DNA of 64,000 nucleotides, from positions 30,160 to 94,159 of the forward strand of contig SVFI01000011.1 of NCBI GenBank assembly GCA_015056905.1, read 5' to 3'. Source of the stretch: Lachnospiraceae bacterium (lineage in GTDB: Bacteria > Bacillota > Clostridia > Lachnospirales > Lachnospiraceae). Shown here piece after piece: positions 8,595-17,746 of this stretch (position 1 is its first letter; every line of letters starts with the position of its first letter). Position numbers and translations under genes: made by a program. A model generated the notes under the pieces. It made no database searches and was not told the DNA's origin. It saw nothing but the letters and a program-made list of their open reading frames with translations.

Positions 8595-9376
8595 AGTTTA
8601 TTTTCCCAAAACATATCTATCTTTGTTTTGTTATGGATATACGGAAGTTTCTCCGTCTGCACAAGCCGCGCCTCAATCCGCGTGTTCTCCCCCGGTTGTT
8701 CATAGAATCGGACGATAAATCCCCATTCCTGTCTTCCGTCAAAATCCTGAATGTGATTCGGCTTTTTATAATCTTTGATAATCAGTGCTCCAAAGCTCTT
8801 TTCCTGTCGCCATTCATATTGGTATATATCATTCATGTTGTCATGTGCCATAAATTCCATGCACTCTTCCTTGGTGTAATGTGTCGTGTAACAAAACTCC
8901 GTGGCCCGGTCGGTTCCTTCAAAATGCTCACGCAGAATTTTCTCCGCTTCCCTGCCACCCTTTTTTCTCATATAGAGCAAAACCGAAAAAAACACAAGCA
9001 AGAAAACAGCAGGAAACAAAAACTCCGTTTTCCATTTTTCTGCCAGGAACACTACTCCCATGGTACAGGATAAAAATACGACCAAGAACATCGGTATGAT
9101 AAAACTCACACCGCTGCACGTTTTGATATTTATGCAGTTCATGTCACCCTTCTGTGAAATACTGCCTGCAAGTTGAACAAATCCCCCTGCCCTTCTCCGT
9201 CCGTTTTGCTGTGCCGGCGCCAATACCATAAGATGAAACTGTTTCGCTGTCAACCGGCCGGCCGGTAGAAATTTCCGTTTCATCGCTCTGAGTTCATCCA
9301 AAACAAGTTCTTCCTTCATGGATGTATGTATTTCATATACATGTTCTGTCTTCCCGGACATATTCTCACCACGCAT
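8576..9376 (-). CDS. Two-helix membrane protein of unknown function
   Basis: 266 residues. The N-terminal 85 residues are soluble and basic (LDELRAMKRKFLPAGRLTAK). Two adjacent membrane helices follow at about residues 90-112 and 118-135 (GVSFIIPMFLVVFLSC and FLFPAVFLLVFFSVLLYM). The 130-residue C-terminal domain is soluble, with a KEECMEF segment. I do not recognise the family. The start at 9374-9376 has GGGGGAG seven bases upstream; a second ATG five codons later is also possible. It is a lone gene between the EAL gene and the XRE regulator. Confidence 0.6.
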   Translation of the reverse strand: MRGENMSGKTEHVYEIHTSMKEELVLDELRAMKRKFLPAGRLTAKQFHLMVLAPAQQNGRRRAGGFVQLAGSISQKGDMNCINIKTCSGVSFIIPMFLVVFLSCTMGVVFLAEKWKTEFLFPAVFLLVFFSVLLYMRKKGGREAEKILREHFEGTDRATEFCYTTHYTKEECMEFMAHDNMNDIYQYEWRQEKSFGALIIKDYKKPNHIQDFDGRQEWGFIVRFYEQPGENTRIEARLVQTEKLPYIHNKTKIDMFWENKLGAIAK

Positions 9377-9532
9377 GTTCTGTCTCCCCCAAGTTTATTT
9401 TATTTTATTATAAACACTTCTTACTTTCTGTGCAAGAATACGAACATTTTCTCAACTCTACCAACAGTCGGTTGCCCATTTACTACTATTATGTTAGTTT
9501 AAAGTCACAAGCAATTTATCGAGGTAACACAT

Positions 9533-9904
9533 ATGGAAAAAGAAAAACTCGGTTCCTTTATTTCTGAGCTTCGAAAAGAACATAGTATGACACAGAAAGA
9601 ACTGTCAGAAAGACTTGGTGTAACTGACAAAGCTGTTTCAAAATGGGAACGCGGACTCAGTTTCCCTGATATTTCACTGCTGGAACCGCTAGCGAATACA
9701 TTTGAGGTTAGCGTCTTGGAACTTCTGCAGGGGAAACGTCTTCCCAAAGAAGAAGCAATCCCGGCCGTGCCTGCCAATGAAGTGCTGGATGACTTACTCC
9801 GTATTTCTGATGACGAAATCCGGAAAAAGCATGTTATCAGCAAATCCATTATTATATTATGCTGCGTTTCGCTTCTGCTTTTGGTATCCATCATTTTAAA
9901 TTAA
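9533..9904 (+). CDS. XRE-family HTH regulator with C-terminal membrane helix
   Basis: 123 residues. The N-terminal 65 residues are a Cro/CI-type helix-turn-helix: LGSFISELRKEHSMTQKELS, then VTDKAVSKWERGLSFPDIS, the recognition-helix signature of this class. The last 20 residues are hydrophobic (IIILCCVSLLLLVSIILN), giving a single C-terminal membrane anchor. GAGGTAAC precedes the ATG. The 3' end overlaps the next reading frame by 46 bases. That next gene looks rearranged, so this regulator may have lost a longer C-terminal domain. Confidence 0.8.
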   Translation: MEKEKLGSFISELRKEHSMTQKELSERLGVTDKAVSKWERGLSFPDISLLEPLANTFEVSVLELLQGKRLPKEEAIPAVPANEVLDDLLRISDDEIRKKHVISKSIIILCCVSLLLLVSIILN

Positions 9905-11274
9905 AAGAAACAAAGTTTCTGGATTTTTGCAAAAAATATTACCTTTGGCTTTGCGGTGTATGCCTTGTGGCCTTTAGTGCCTTTACATACCTGAACGGCT
10001 ATATGCTCGCAAATCACGGCTACTGGACAGAAACTGCAACCGATCCGGGATATGCAGACAAATTTATGACACTTGGACCTCAGCTTACCATGACGTTTTT
10101 CTTTGTATTTCTGCTGATCCTGATTTCCTTAAAATGCAGGTTCGAAAACCGTGTGCTTGATTTTCTGGGTAAAATTTCGCTGGAGCTTTATCTGATTCAT
10201 AACCTGTTTATCATGCATTTTGATATGCTTTCCGGCATCGGTATCTATGTGGTCAGCGTGCTTGTCTGCTCGATTTTGACAGCGAGCCTGCTTCACGAAA
10301 TCATCACCTTTGTATTTTGCAAAATAAATAAAAGGCCCTATCCGAAACCTAAGGATATACGTCCTGCGATAAAGGCTTATTTTCAAAAGAAATCGACTGA
10401 TTGCAAAGCTTCCATCCGTTATGCAAGAAGACATCCGAAAGCAACCGGAGTCATTGTATTTCGTAACTGCATTTGCATTTTGTTATGTCTTGCAGCGCTC
10501 TACCCAATCAGCATTATGCTTGTCAATTCCACACGTACTGCTTACAGCATGGTACATCGTGGATTTACCCTGATTCCGGAAGGGAAATTTTTGGAAAGCT
10601 TCAATAATGTTATGGCAATGGAGAGTCATCATACCTGTCCTATTTCCAGAGCCATGGTGTATTCTCTCATTGTTTCACTCTCTTCCGGCGGACTTTCCAT
10701 TTATTTCGGAAGCATGTGCGCATATGGCTTTGAAATGTTCCGCTTCCGCGGCAAAAAACATCTTTGGAAAATTGTCATAGCATCCATGATGTTTTCACAG
10801 ATTTCAACTTCCGTCGGATTTTTTAAACTATCGCTGAGCATGGGGCTTATAAACTCACTCCTTCCGCTGATTATACCGGCCATTGCAGCACCTGCGACCG
10901 CTTACTTTATGCGGATGTACCTAAAAATGATTCCACTGCAAAGCATTGTCGAAGCAGCCCGAATCGACGGTTGTTCGGAACTTTCAATTTTCCACCGGAT
11001 GATACTGCCTTCCATAAAACCGGCGCTATGTCTGCAATTTATCTTTACGTTTACCGCATCATGGAACAACGGTTTTATGCACAGCCTGATTCTTCAAATG
11101 CCGGAAGTGCGAACCATTGCAACATTCATAGAAGGTCCTCCGGCGCGCGGTTCTTCCGGAAGCCCGGAAATGTATGTGATGATGATTCTCTTTACCATTC
11201 CGACACTGATTGTATATCTGCTCTTTTCAAAGAGTATTGTTTCCCGCATTGTGCTGGGCAGCGTCAAGGAATAA
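9859..11274 (+). CDS. Chimeric ORF: acyltransferase-3 C-terminal fragment fused to a MalG-like ABC permease
   Basis: The reading frame is 471 residues but looks like two genes joined. Residues about 15-160 resemble the C-terminal membrane half of OafA/acyltransferase-3 proteins (DFLGKISLELYLIHNLFIM is the typical histidine-containing segment). The catalytic N-terminal half is missing. From about residue 195 to the end is a complete sugar-type ABC permease (LYPISIMLVNSTR; the EAA loop EAARIDGCSELSIFHRMILP; C-terminal helices). No solute-binding protein, partner permease or ATPase is adjacent. The first ATG (9859) lies inside the XRE gene and has no ribosome site, so translation may depend on coupling. 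It could be a fusion left by a deletion and may be non-functional. Confidence 0.7.
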   Translation: MLRFASAFGIHHFKLKETKFLDFCKKYYLWLCGVCLVAFSAFTYLNGYMLANHGYWTETATDPGYADKFMTLGPQLTMTFFFVFLLILISLKCRFENRVLDFLGKISLELYLIHNLFIMHFDMLSGIGIYVVSVLVCSILTASLLHEIITFVFCKINKRPYPKPKDIRPAIKAYFQKKSTDCKASIRYARRHPKATGVIVFRNCICILLCLAALYPISIMLVNSTRTAYSMVHRGFTLIPEGKFLESFNNVMAMESHHTCPISRAMVYSLIVSLSSGGLSIYFGSMCAYGFEMFRFRGKKHLWKIVIASMMFSQISTSVGFFKLSLSMGLINSLLPLIIPAIAAPATAYFMRMYLKMIPLQSIVEAARIDGCSELSIFHRMILPSIKPALCLQFIFTFTASWNNGFMHSLILQMPEVRTIATFIEGPPARGSSGSPEMYVMMILFTIPTLIVYLLFSKSIVSRIVLGSVKE

Positions 11275-11298
11275 TATTTTATCTATTAAAAGCATCAA

Positions 11299-11335
11299 AA
11301 AAGGAATATCTTTCTTGCCCAAAGATATTCCTTTT
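11299..11335. terminator. Bidirectional terminator between the permease ORF and glyA
   Basis: A perfect 15-bp stem (AAAAGGAATATCTTT and its complement) with loop CTTGCCC. The A/T ends of the stem give a U-tract in both directions. Confidence 0.85.
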
Positions 11336-11368
11336 ATTTGTTCTATTATATTATCACATCTTAGATAA

Positions 11369-12607
11369 TTAGATAAGCGGATATTTCTTTGTAAGTTCAG
11401 CTACGATAGCCTGAGCCTCAGGAACTTTTTCCTCGCCGCCTTTGATTACGAGCGCGATTGCCTCTGCAATCTTATCCATATCTTCTGTGTTCATACCACG
11501 GGAAGTTACAGCCGGTGTTCCGAGACGGATACCGCTTGTCACGAACGGAGATTTCGGATCGTTCGGGATTGTGTTCTTGTTCGCTGTAATGTGAGCCTGA
11601 TCAAGAAGCTTCTCAACTGCTTTACCTGTTAAATCAAAGTTTGTAAGATCTACAAGCATCAGGTGGTTATCTGTACCGCCGGATACAATCTTGATGCCTC
11701 TGTCCATAAGACCTTTGGAAAGAGCCTGTGCATTTTCAATGACTGCTTTTCCGTATGCTTTGAATTCATCGGAAAGTGCCTCTTTGAAACATACAGCCTT
11801 TGCAGCAATCACATGCATAAGCGGACCACCCTGGATACCCGGGAAGATTGCTTTGTTAAAGTTGAATTTATCTGCTGCTTCCTGATTGCAGAGAATGAGA
11901 CCGCCACGAGGTCCGCGGAGTGTCTTATGTGTTGTTGTCGTAACAACATCTGCGTAAGGAATCGGGCTTTCATGCATTCCTGTTGCAACAAGACCTGCGA
12001 TGTGAGCCATATCTACCATAAGTACTGCGCCTACTTCGTCAGCAATTTCACGGAATTTCTTGAAATCAATTTTTCTTGCGTAAGCAGATGCACCTGCAAT
12101 AATCATTTTCGGTTTGCATTCAAGAGCAATTTCTCTTACCTTATCATAATCGATGAAACCGTCGTCGTTTACACCGTAAGGAACACAGTTGTAATATTTA
12201 CCTGACATATTTACCGGTGAACCGTGTGATAAATGTCCGCCGTGATCAAGGTTCATTCCCATATATGTATCGCCCGGCTCCATTACAGCAAAAAATACTG
12301 CCATATTTGCCTGTGCGCCTGAATGCGGCTGAACGTTTGCGTAATCACAGCCGAACAATTCTTTCGCTCTGTCTCTTGCAAGGTCTTCCACTACGTCCAC
12401 GCAGTCACATCCGCCGTAGTAACGCTTTGCAGGATATCCTTCTGCGTATTTGTTTGTCAATGGACTTCCCATTGCTGCCATAACAGCCTTGCTTACCCAG
12501 TTTTCGGAAGCAATCAGCTCGATATGGTCGTTCTGTCTCGCCTGCTCCGCCTCAATCGCCTGGGCAATTTCAGGGTCTACGTTTCTTACTTCATCTAAAG
12601 AATACAT
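11369..12607 (-). CDS. glyA: Serine hydroxymethyltransferase
   Basis: PLP enzyme that interconverts serine and glycine with transfer of a one-carbon unit to tetrahydrofolate. The 412 residues match the normal length. Visible blocks are [12 protein letters not shown] at the N-terminus, [37 protein letters not shown] and the PLP-lysine block [16 protein letters not shown] at about residue 225. GGGAGG precedes the ATG. On the minus strand an extended -10 (TGGTATAAT, near 12685-12692) lies about 80 bases upstream. The leader contains a short hairpin but no recognisable folate or glycine riboswitch. Confidence 0.97.
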   Translation of the reverse strand: MYSLDEVRNVDPEIAQAIEAEQARQNDHIELIASENWVSKAVMAAMGSPLTNKYAEGYPAKRYYGGCDCVDVVEDLARDRAKELFGCDYANVQPHSGAQANMAVFFAVMEPGDTYMGMNLDHGGHLSHGSPVNMSGKYYNCVPYGVNDDGFIDYDKVREIALECKPKMIIAGASAYARKIDFKKFREIADEVGAVLMVDMAHIAGLVATGMHESPIPYADVVTTTTHKTLRGPRGGLILCNQEAADKFNFNKAIFPGIQGGPLMHVIAAKAVCFKEALSDEFKAYGKAVIENAQALSKGLMDRGIKIVSGGTDNHLMLVDLTNFDLTGKAVEKLLDQAHITANKNTIPNDPKSPFVTSGIRLGTPAVTSRGMNTEDMDKIAEAIALVIKGGEEKVPEAQAIVAELTKKYPLI

Positions 12608-12810
12608 GTTTGTACCTCCCGTATGATTTATATAATTTATAATTGATTTCGCATGTATTTACACATACATACACCCTGTCCGAAATTATACCATATTTTC
12701 AGGCGGCTGAGAATCCTAATTTTTTATTAAATTGATTTTTTTGTGGTAGAAGCACACATTTCTTTGTGGTATGATGAAAAAGAATTCGACAGACAAATGA
12801 GGGATAAGAT

Positions 12811-13743
12811 ATGTATCACATTATCGTTAATCCGAGTTCGAAATCCGGACTCGCAAAAAAACAATGGAAAGAGTTAAAAAAAATACTGGATGATAAAAAG
12901 GTAACGTATATCGTGCATTTTACCAAATCCGAGAAAGATTTGAAAAATTATACACATTCTGTTACCGACCGCTTACTTTTTGAGCACAACGCTTGTCCGA
13001 ACCGGCTGATTGTTCTTGGCGGAGACGGTACTTTAAACTGCGTGCTCAATGCCATTGATGACCTGGAACACACTATCGTTTCCTATATGCCGACCGGCAC
13101 AAGTAACGATTTTGCACGTGCCACAGGCATTTCTACCGACCCAACAGGTGCTGTGAGCGCCCTCAAAAAAGGCGGCGTCACAAGACATACCGATGTCGGT
13201 CTCGTGCGATTCGGTCGCAAACAGCGACGTTTTGCCGTAAGTTGCGGAATCGGTTTCGATGCAGCAACCTGCGACGAAGTCATGCGCACGCCTGCCAAGA
13301 ATCTATTTAACAGACTCGGTCTGGGACGCTTAATTTATTGTGCCATCGCATTGAAACAGCTCATCTCTCTCGAGCATGTCTCTTGTGATTTGTATTTAGA
13401 CGACAAGCCGCCGATTCATTTTAACCGGCTTTTGTTTGCGTCATTTATGCAACTTCCGTACGAAGGCGGCGGATTTATGCTCTGTCCGAATGCGGATTCC
13501 GGCGATGGACTTTTAGAAATTTGTGTTGCCAGCAATCTGACGGCCTTACAGGCTCTTCCGATTTTTCCGCTCGCTCTTTCCGGGAAACACACCGACAAAG
13601 ACGGAATTCACATGTACCGTGCACGCAACATACGCATCGTGACATCAAAGCCGCTATGTGTACACACGGACGGAGAAGTTTGCGGTCATCATTCCGAGCT
13701 CGTTCTCAGTACACTTGAGAACGGTTTAAATTATCGCAAATAG
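12811..13743 (+). CDS. Diacylglycerol kinase-family lipid kinase
   Basis: 310 residues, DgkB/YegS-type soluble lipid kinase. The N-terminus IIVNPSSKSGLAKKQW is the standard opening, followed by the ATP loop VLGGDGTLNCVLNAI at about residue 70 and MPTGTSNDFARATGI at about 95. The C-terminal half carries the usual HTDGE motif (VHTDGEVCGHH). The protein phosphorylates a lipid alcohol such as diacylglycerol or undecaprenol. The PAP2-type phosphatase gene follows after 41 bases, which suggests opposed lipid kinase and phosphatase steps. GAGGGATAA precedes the ATG. Confidence 0.9.
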   Translation: MYHIIVNPSSKSGLAKKQWKELKKILDDKKVTYIVHFTKSEKDLKNYTHSVTDRLLFEHNACPNRLIVLGGDGTLNCVLNAIDDLEHTIVSYMPTGTSNDFARATGISTDPTGAVSALKKGGVTRHTDVGLVRFGRKQRRFAVSCGIGFDAATCDEVMRTPAKNLFNRLGLGRLIYCAIALKQLISLEHVSCDLYLDDKPPIHFNRLLFASFMQLPYEGGGFMLCPNADSGDGLLEICVASNLTALQALPIFPLALSGKHTDKDGIHMYRARNIRIVTSKPLCVHTDGEVCGHHSELVLSTLENGLNYRK

Positions 13744-13784
13744 CACAACTGCTGACAAAGCGACAAAAAGAAGGTTGTTTTAAA

Positions 13785-14465
13785 ATGTTTGTAAAATTTA
13801 AAAATCTGCTTCATTCCTATGGCCATATGCTTCTGCCGGTACTGTACGGATTGTTCTACCTACCGACCTTTTCCTATTTGGAAAAGCGCAACGTAAACCA
13901 CATTCATATCATAGAAATGAAAATTGACAGTTATATTCCGTTCTGCGAATATTTCATCATTCCGTACCTGATATGGTTTGGCTATATTGCTGTCGCGGTC
14001 ATTACATTTATGTTTCTCGACCGCAAAGATTATTACAAGCTCTGCGCCATGCTCGGCACCGGTATGACGATTTTCTTATTTATCTCATACATCTGGCCGA
14101 ACGGTCTGCAGCTCCGTCCGGAAGTATATCCGCGTGATAACTTATGTACCGACCTTGTCAAAATATTGCAAACCGCGGACACTTCCACGAACGTATTTCC
14201 AAGTATGCACTGCTACAACTCCATCGTTGTCAATGCTGCCATATGGAAAAACGATAAACTCGGCAAAAGGATTGGCATCAAATGGAGCTCTATGATTCTA
14301 TGTGTTTTGATACTTCTGTCGACCTTGTTTTTAAAACAGCATTCGCTGATGGATTTAATTGCAGCACTCATTATGTTCGTTGTATTTTATATTCCGCTGT
14401 ATGTAATACCTGAATTACAAACCAAAAAACAAAGCAAAAAAATTGTCTCCGGCAAACTTTCTTAG
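13785..14465 (+). CDS. PAP2-superfamily membrane phosphatase
   Basis: 226 residues with about five or six membrane helices. Signature pieces of PAP2 enzymes are present: FPSMHCYNS at about residue 140 (the S-x-x-H of motif 2) and FLKQHSLMDLIAA at about 185 (motif 3, with the catalytic histidine followed by D). Motif 1 is weaker (LQLRPEVYPRDN). Enzymes of this type dephosphorylate phosphatidate or isoprenoid phosphates; the preceding lipid kinase fits that. The stop overlaps the end of the convergent DUF4422 gene by four bases. Confidence 0.8.
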   Translation: MFVKFKNLLHSYGHMLLPVLYGLFYLPTFSYLEKRNVNHIHIIEMKIDSYIPFCEYFIIPYLIWFGYIAVAVITFMFLDRKDYYKLCAMLGTGMTIFLFISYIWPNGLQLRPEVYPRDNLCTDLVKILQTADTSTNVFPSMHCYNSIVVNAAIWKNDKLGKRIGIKWSSMILCVLILLSTLFLKQHSLMDLIAALIMFVVFYIPLYVIPELQTKKQSKKIVSGKLS

Positions 14466-15547
14466 TCTGCCAGGGACAATTTTCTTTTGCGGCGGGCAAC
14501 TACGAGTGCGACCTCAAATGCCTGCTTTGATATATTTTTTTGTTCACAAATTCTTTGCGCTTCTTCAGATGACTTCTCGCCCCTCACGTTAGCCTCTGCT
14601 AACTGATTCAAATCACTAACCCACGCCATAAGTTCATTAAAATCCTGCATGCGCTCAAGAATCACTTCCGGTCGGGCGCTGTTTTCCTGTTCACAGATGG
14701 TGATAATTTCAAGAGACATCATAAGTTGACCGTCCACATCCGATGCTTCCATCAGAATGTCCGGCCGTTTCGCAAGTGCTTCCTTGAAAAAAGCACCTGC
14801 ACCGACATAATCCTTCCGAAGAAAATATTCTGCCAGTCGTTCTTTCACTTCTCGCGTCTCCACTTTCTCTCCGGGCATTCCGACTTTACACTCGCACACG
14901 GAAAGCCGATGATGCGTCGCATAGACAAGCAGCAGTATCTCCGAGATAAAGCCAAACACACGCTTTCGATAGTTGTCGTAATGTTCGACATCAATACGTT
15001 CTTTCACGCGAAACAGAATACCGAACAGCCACTCCGAGTAAGCGTCAAACAACTCTTTTTTGCAGACAATCATGTTTCCGAAATATGTTCGATTTCCGTG
15101 TACAATGCGTTCAAACTCCTCGTGATATTCCGGATAAAATTCCCGAATCACATTACCGGTCTCTATCAAATCCTTGATGTGGTGATTCACCGCATACCCG
15201 TCATAGTAGGAGTTGTTCAGGACTACCTGTTTAGTCGTTACAAGGTCATACGTTTCAAGAAGCGAATCATACTCCTGCTCCGTAATGACATTTCCGTTTT
15301 CATGAATAAAAAATCTGCGATAGTGGCAAAGCCCAACGTTTCCATCCGTCCGGAAGTTTTTCCACACCCAGTACATTCCCGTCAGTTCACTGAAATAAGG
15401 ATTCCACTTTGAAATGGAATCCCCTGTGTCATCACCGATATAGCCAAGATCCGTGCTGAGTACGCGTCCCACCTGAAGCGGCACAAACATCGGATCTTTC
15501 GGCGGCGTAAACGCCTTATGTGTCATCGTAAAAATAATCGTACTCAT
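14462..15547 (-). CDS. DUF4422 glycosyltransferase-like protein
   Basis: 361 residues. The first 250 residues follow the DUF4422 pattern found in polysaccharide synthesis loci: FTMTHKAFTPP, GDDTGDSISKWNPYFSELTG, then YWVWKNF and VGLCHYRRFF. A C-terminal helical region (about 255-361) is extra and rich in Glu and Lys. The start codon overlaps the stop of the upstream glycosyltransferase gene by one base, so the two are translationally coupled. A sugar transferase acting on a cell-surface glycan is likely; donor and acceptor are unknown. Confidence 0.8.
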   Translation of the reverse strand: MSTIIFTMTHKAFTPPKDPMFVPLQVGRVLSTDLGYIGDDTGDSISKWNPYFSELTGMYWVWKNFRTDGNVGLCHYRRFFIHENGNVITEQEYDSLLETYDLVTTKQVVLNNSYYDGYAVNHHIKDLIETGNVIREFYPEYHEEFERIVHGNRTYFGNMIVCKKELFDAYSEWLFGILFRVKERIDVEHYDNYRKRVFGFISEILLLVYATHHRLSVCECKVGMPGEKVETREVKERLAEYFLRKDYVGAGAFFKEALAKRPDILMEASDVDGQLMMSLEIITICEQENSARPEVILERMQDFNELMAWVSDLNQLAEANVRGEKSSEEAQRICEQKNISKQAFEVALVVARRKRKLSLAD

Positions 15548-16563
15548 CAGTTAAATTTCATCACTCTCTGTGCCAATTTGTATACTGCCACGCAAAAACT
15601 GCGGCCACCTTTTCCCGGAAGATTAATGGCATTGCCCATCAGCCCATAGCGGAGCCGGCAGAACACGCGCGGATTACGCTCGCGGATATACTGCCAAAGC
15701 TGCTCCTTCTTCTCCAGTGCCTCCTCCGTCTTTGCACGAATCAGCATAATGGACGACACCGTTGTGATAATATCAAGATATTTGAGCATATATTTGTATG
15801 CTTTCCGGTTCGTAATCTTCGTATCCGTTATATAATCAACCATCAGTTTATTGACCTTGAGCTGCTGGTCAATCCGTCCAATCATCACTTTTTCATTGAC
15901 AGACTGATCTTCCCTTCCGATGAAATAGCGGTAAAAATTCGTATCGATGTAATACATCTTCTTGACATATGGAAGCGGATGAAATGCAAAAATATTGTCC
16001 ACATAGAAGGTATGCTCCGGAAGTTCCAGTTTACATTCATGGAGCAGTCTGGTGCGGTAAATAATCGAATGCATCAATATGTATTCCGTCTTTTTAAAAT
16101 GTCTGACTTCATCCCATGTAAAAATTTCATTCTTAGGAAGTGCACGGCGAAAGGAAACAACCTTTTTATGCTTCTCTCCCTGTTTTTCATAAACATAGTT
16201 AGCCAAAAGCATATCCACCTGTTGCCCTGAGACAACCAGTTCATGCAATGTTGCTAAAATCTCTCTGTATGACTTCTCATTTACCCAGTCATCGCTGTCC
16301 ACCACTTTAAAAAAGAGCCCCGTGGCATTTGCAATACCTGCATTGACTGCAGAACCGTGTCCGCCGTTCTCCTTATGTATCGCACGGACAATACCCGGAT
16401 ACCGAAGTTCATACGCATCTGCAATCTGCGCCGTCTCATCACTTGATCCATCATTGACAATAAGTATTTCCACATCATCTCCGCCGACGAGCAGAGAATC
16501 CACACAGCGTTCCATATACGCTGCAGAATTGTAACACGGCACTGTAATCGATAATAATTTCAT
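15547..16563 (-). CDS. Family 2 glycosyltransferase
   Basis: 338 residues with a GT-A fold. Visible are SITVPCYNSAAYMERCVDSL at the N-terminus, ILIVNDGSSDETAQIA at about residue 33, ENGGHGSAVNAGIANA at about 65, and the metal-binding DxD in VVDSDDWVNEKSY near residue 90. The C-terminal part is helical, with no clear membrane segment. It is cotranscribed with the DUF4422 gene downstream. Together they probably add sugars to a surface polymer. Confidence 0.9.
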   Translation of the reverse strand: MKLLSITVPCYNSAAYMERCVDSLLVGGDDVEILIVNDGSSDETAQIADAYELRYPGIVRAIHKENGGHGSAVNAGIANATGLFFKVVDSDDWVNEKSYREILATLHELVVSGQQVDMLLANYVYEKQGEKHKKVVSFRRALPKNEIFTWDEVRHFKKTEYILMHSIIYRTRLLHECKLELPEHTFYVDNIFAFHPLPYVKKMYYIDTNFYRYFIGREDQSVNEKVMIGRIDQQLKVNKLMVDYITDTKITNRKAYKYMLKYLDIITTVSSIMLIRAKTEEALEKKEQLWQYIRERNPRVFCRLRYGLMGNAINLPGKGGRSFCVAVYKLAQRVMKFN

Positions 16564-16619
16564 TTTAAAAACCCCTTGCTTGTATTTCCCTCAACCATTC
16601 GCCCTCAATATCACTCATT

Positions 16620-17732
16620 TTAACGCAAAAAGCGCTCATTGCCAAGTGCGACATTCACATATCCCGTAAACGCCTTAAATGCACTCGGAATCGGATAGTC
16701 GGTCTGTATCATCTCAGAGGTTACAAGATGACTTCCCTGACGAAAACTCTCCGAATGCTTCATCTTTTCATCCGCATCTGCTGAAAATCCAACCTCTTCC
16801 ACTTTTATAAGATACCCTTTCATATGCCATTCTTTATGGGAAAACACGTGTACTGCCTCCGGAAGCTGCTCCATGTACAGAACGTGATAACCGAGTTTTT
16901 CTGCCTCCCGCCTGATTTCATCCGAACTCAGCCAGCCGTCAAAGAGAGGAAATTCGTACAATCCCGCCAAAAGACCTTTGTCCGGTCGTCGACGAATCAG
17001 CGTTTTGTCTCCATCCCGAAGCAGAAGTACTGTTTTAGGCTCTATCGTGCGCGCTTTCTTTTTCTTCTTATACGGAATCTCGTCAAGCCTTCCCTGCCTG
17101 CGCGCCTCACATAGTTCTCTCCAAGGACACTGATTACATTTCGGTGCACCATTCGGAAGACAGACCGTCGCACCGAGTTCCATCAGAGCCTGCGTAAAAT
17201 CACCCGGTCGCTCCGCCGGAACAATTTTCTCAAGCTCCTTCTGTACCTGTTTTTTAAACTTTTCACTTAAGACGTCGGTATCATCCGCCGTCAGTCTCGT
17301 AATTATGCGAAGAACATTTCCGTCCACCGCTGTAACCGGCCTATTGAAAGCAATGGACGCAATCGCACCTGCAGTATATGCACCGATACCCGGAAGTTCC
17401 AAGAGTATCCGATATTCTCCGGGCATCTTTCCCCCGTACTGCTCCACAATCATCCTTGCGGCTTTTTGCATATTCTTAACACGATTGTAATACCCGAGTC
17501 CTTCCCAGAGTTTTAAAAGTTGCTCCTCCGGTGCCGTAGCCAGAGACTCTACATCCGGAAGTCTACGGATAAAGCGGTCAAAATATGGCTTGACCGCTTC
17601 TACCCTCGTCTGCTGAAGCATAATCTCAGAAACCCATATGCGGTACGGATCTCTGTTTTCTCTCCAAGGCAGTATTCTTTTATTTTGATCGTACCACGTA
17701 AGAAGTGGCAAAACGATACTGTCTGTAATCAT
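16620..17732 (-). CDS. mutY: A/G-specific adenine glycosylase
   Basis: Removes adenine mispaired with 8-oxoguanine or G in base excision repair. The 370 residues contain the MutY core: WYDQNKRILPWR, SEIMLQQTRVEAVKPYF, the helix-hairpin-helix ELPGIGAYTAGAIASIAF with the catalytic Asp soon after in AVDGNVLRI, and the iron-sulfur ligands C-x6-C-x2-C-x5-C in CLPNGAPKCNQCPWRELC. The C-terminal 130 residues form the NUDIX-like lesion-recognition domain (LLRDGDKTLIRRRP). The neighbouring 5'-nucleotidase gene ends 15 bases upstream. Confidence 0.97.
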   Translation of the reverse strand: MITDSIVLPLLTWYDQNKRILPWRENRDPYRIWVSEIMLQQTRVEAVKPYFDRFIRRLPDVESLATAPEEQLLKLWEGLGYYNRVKNMQKAARMIVEQYGGKMPGEYRILLELPGIGAYTAGAIASIAFNRPVTAVDGNVLRIITRLTADDTDVLSEKFKKQVQKELEKIVPAERPGDFTQALMELGATVCLPNGAPKCNQCPWRELCEARRQGRLDEIPYKKKKKARTIEPKTVLLLRDGDKTLIRRRPDKGLLAGLYEFPLFDGWLSSDEIRREAEKLGYHVLYMEQLPEAVHVFSHKEWHMKGYLIKVEEVGFSADADEKMKHSESFRQGSHLVTSEMIQTDYPIPSAFKAFTGYVNVALGNERFLR

Positions 17733-17746
17733 AAGTTCTCCTGTTC

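Noticed and set aside
12608..12810. Folate or glycine riboswitch before glyA
   Set aside because: Only about 80 bases of leader and one short hairpin; no conserved core of either class could be identified.
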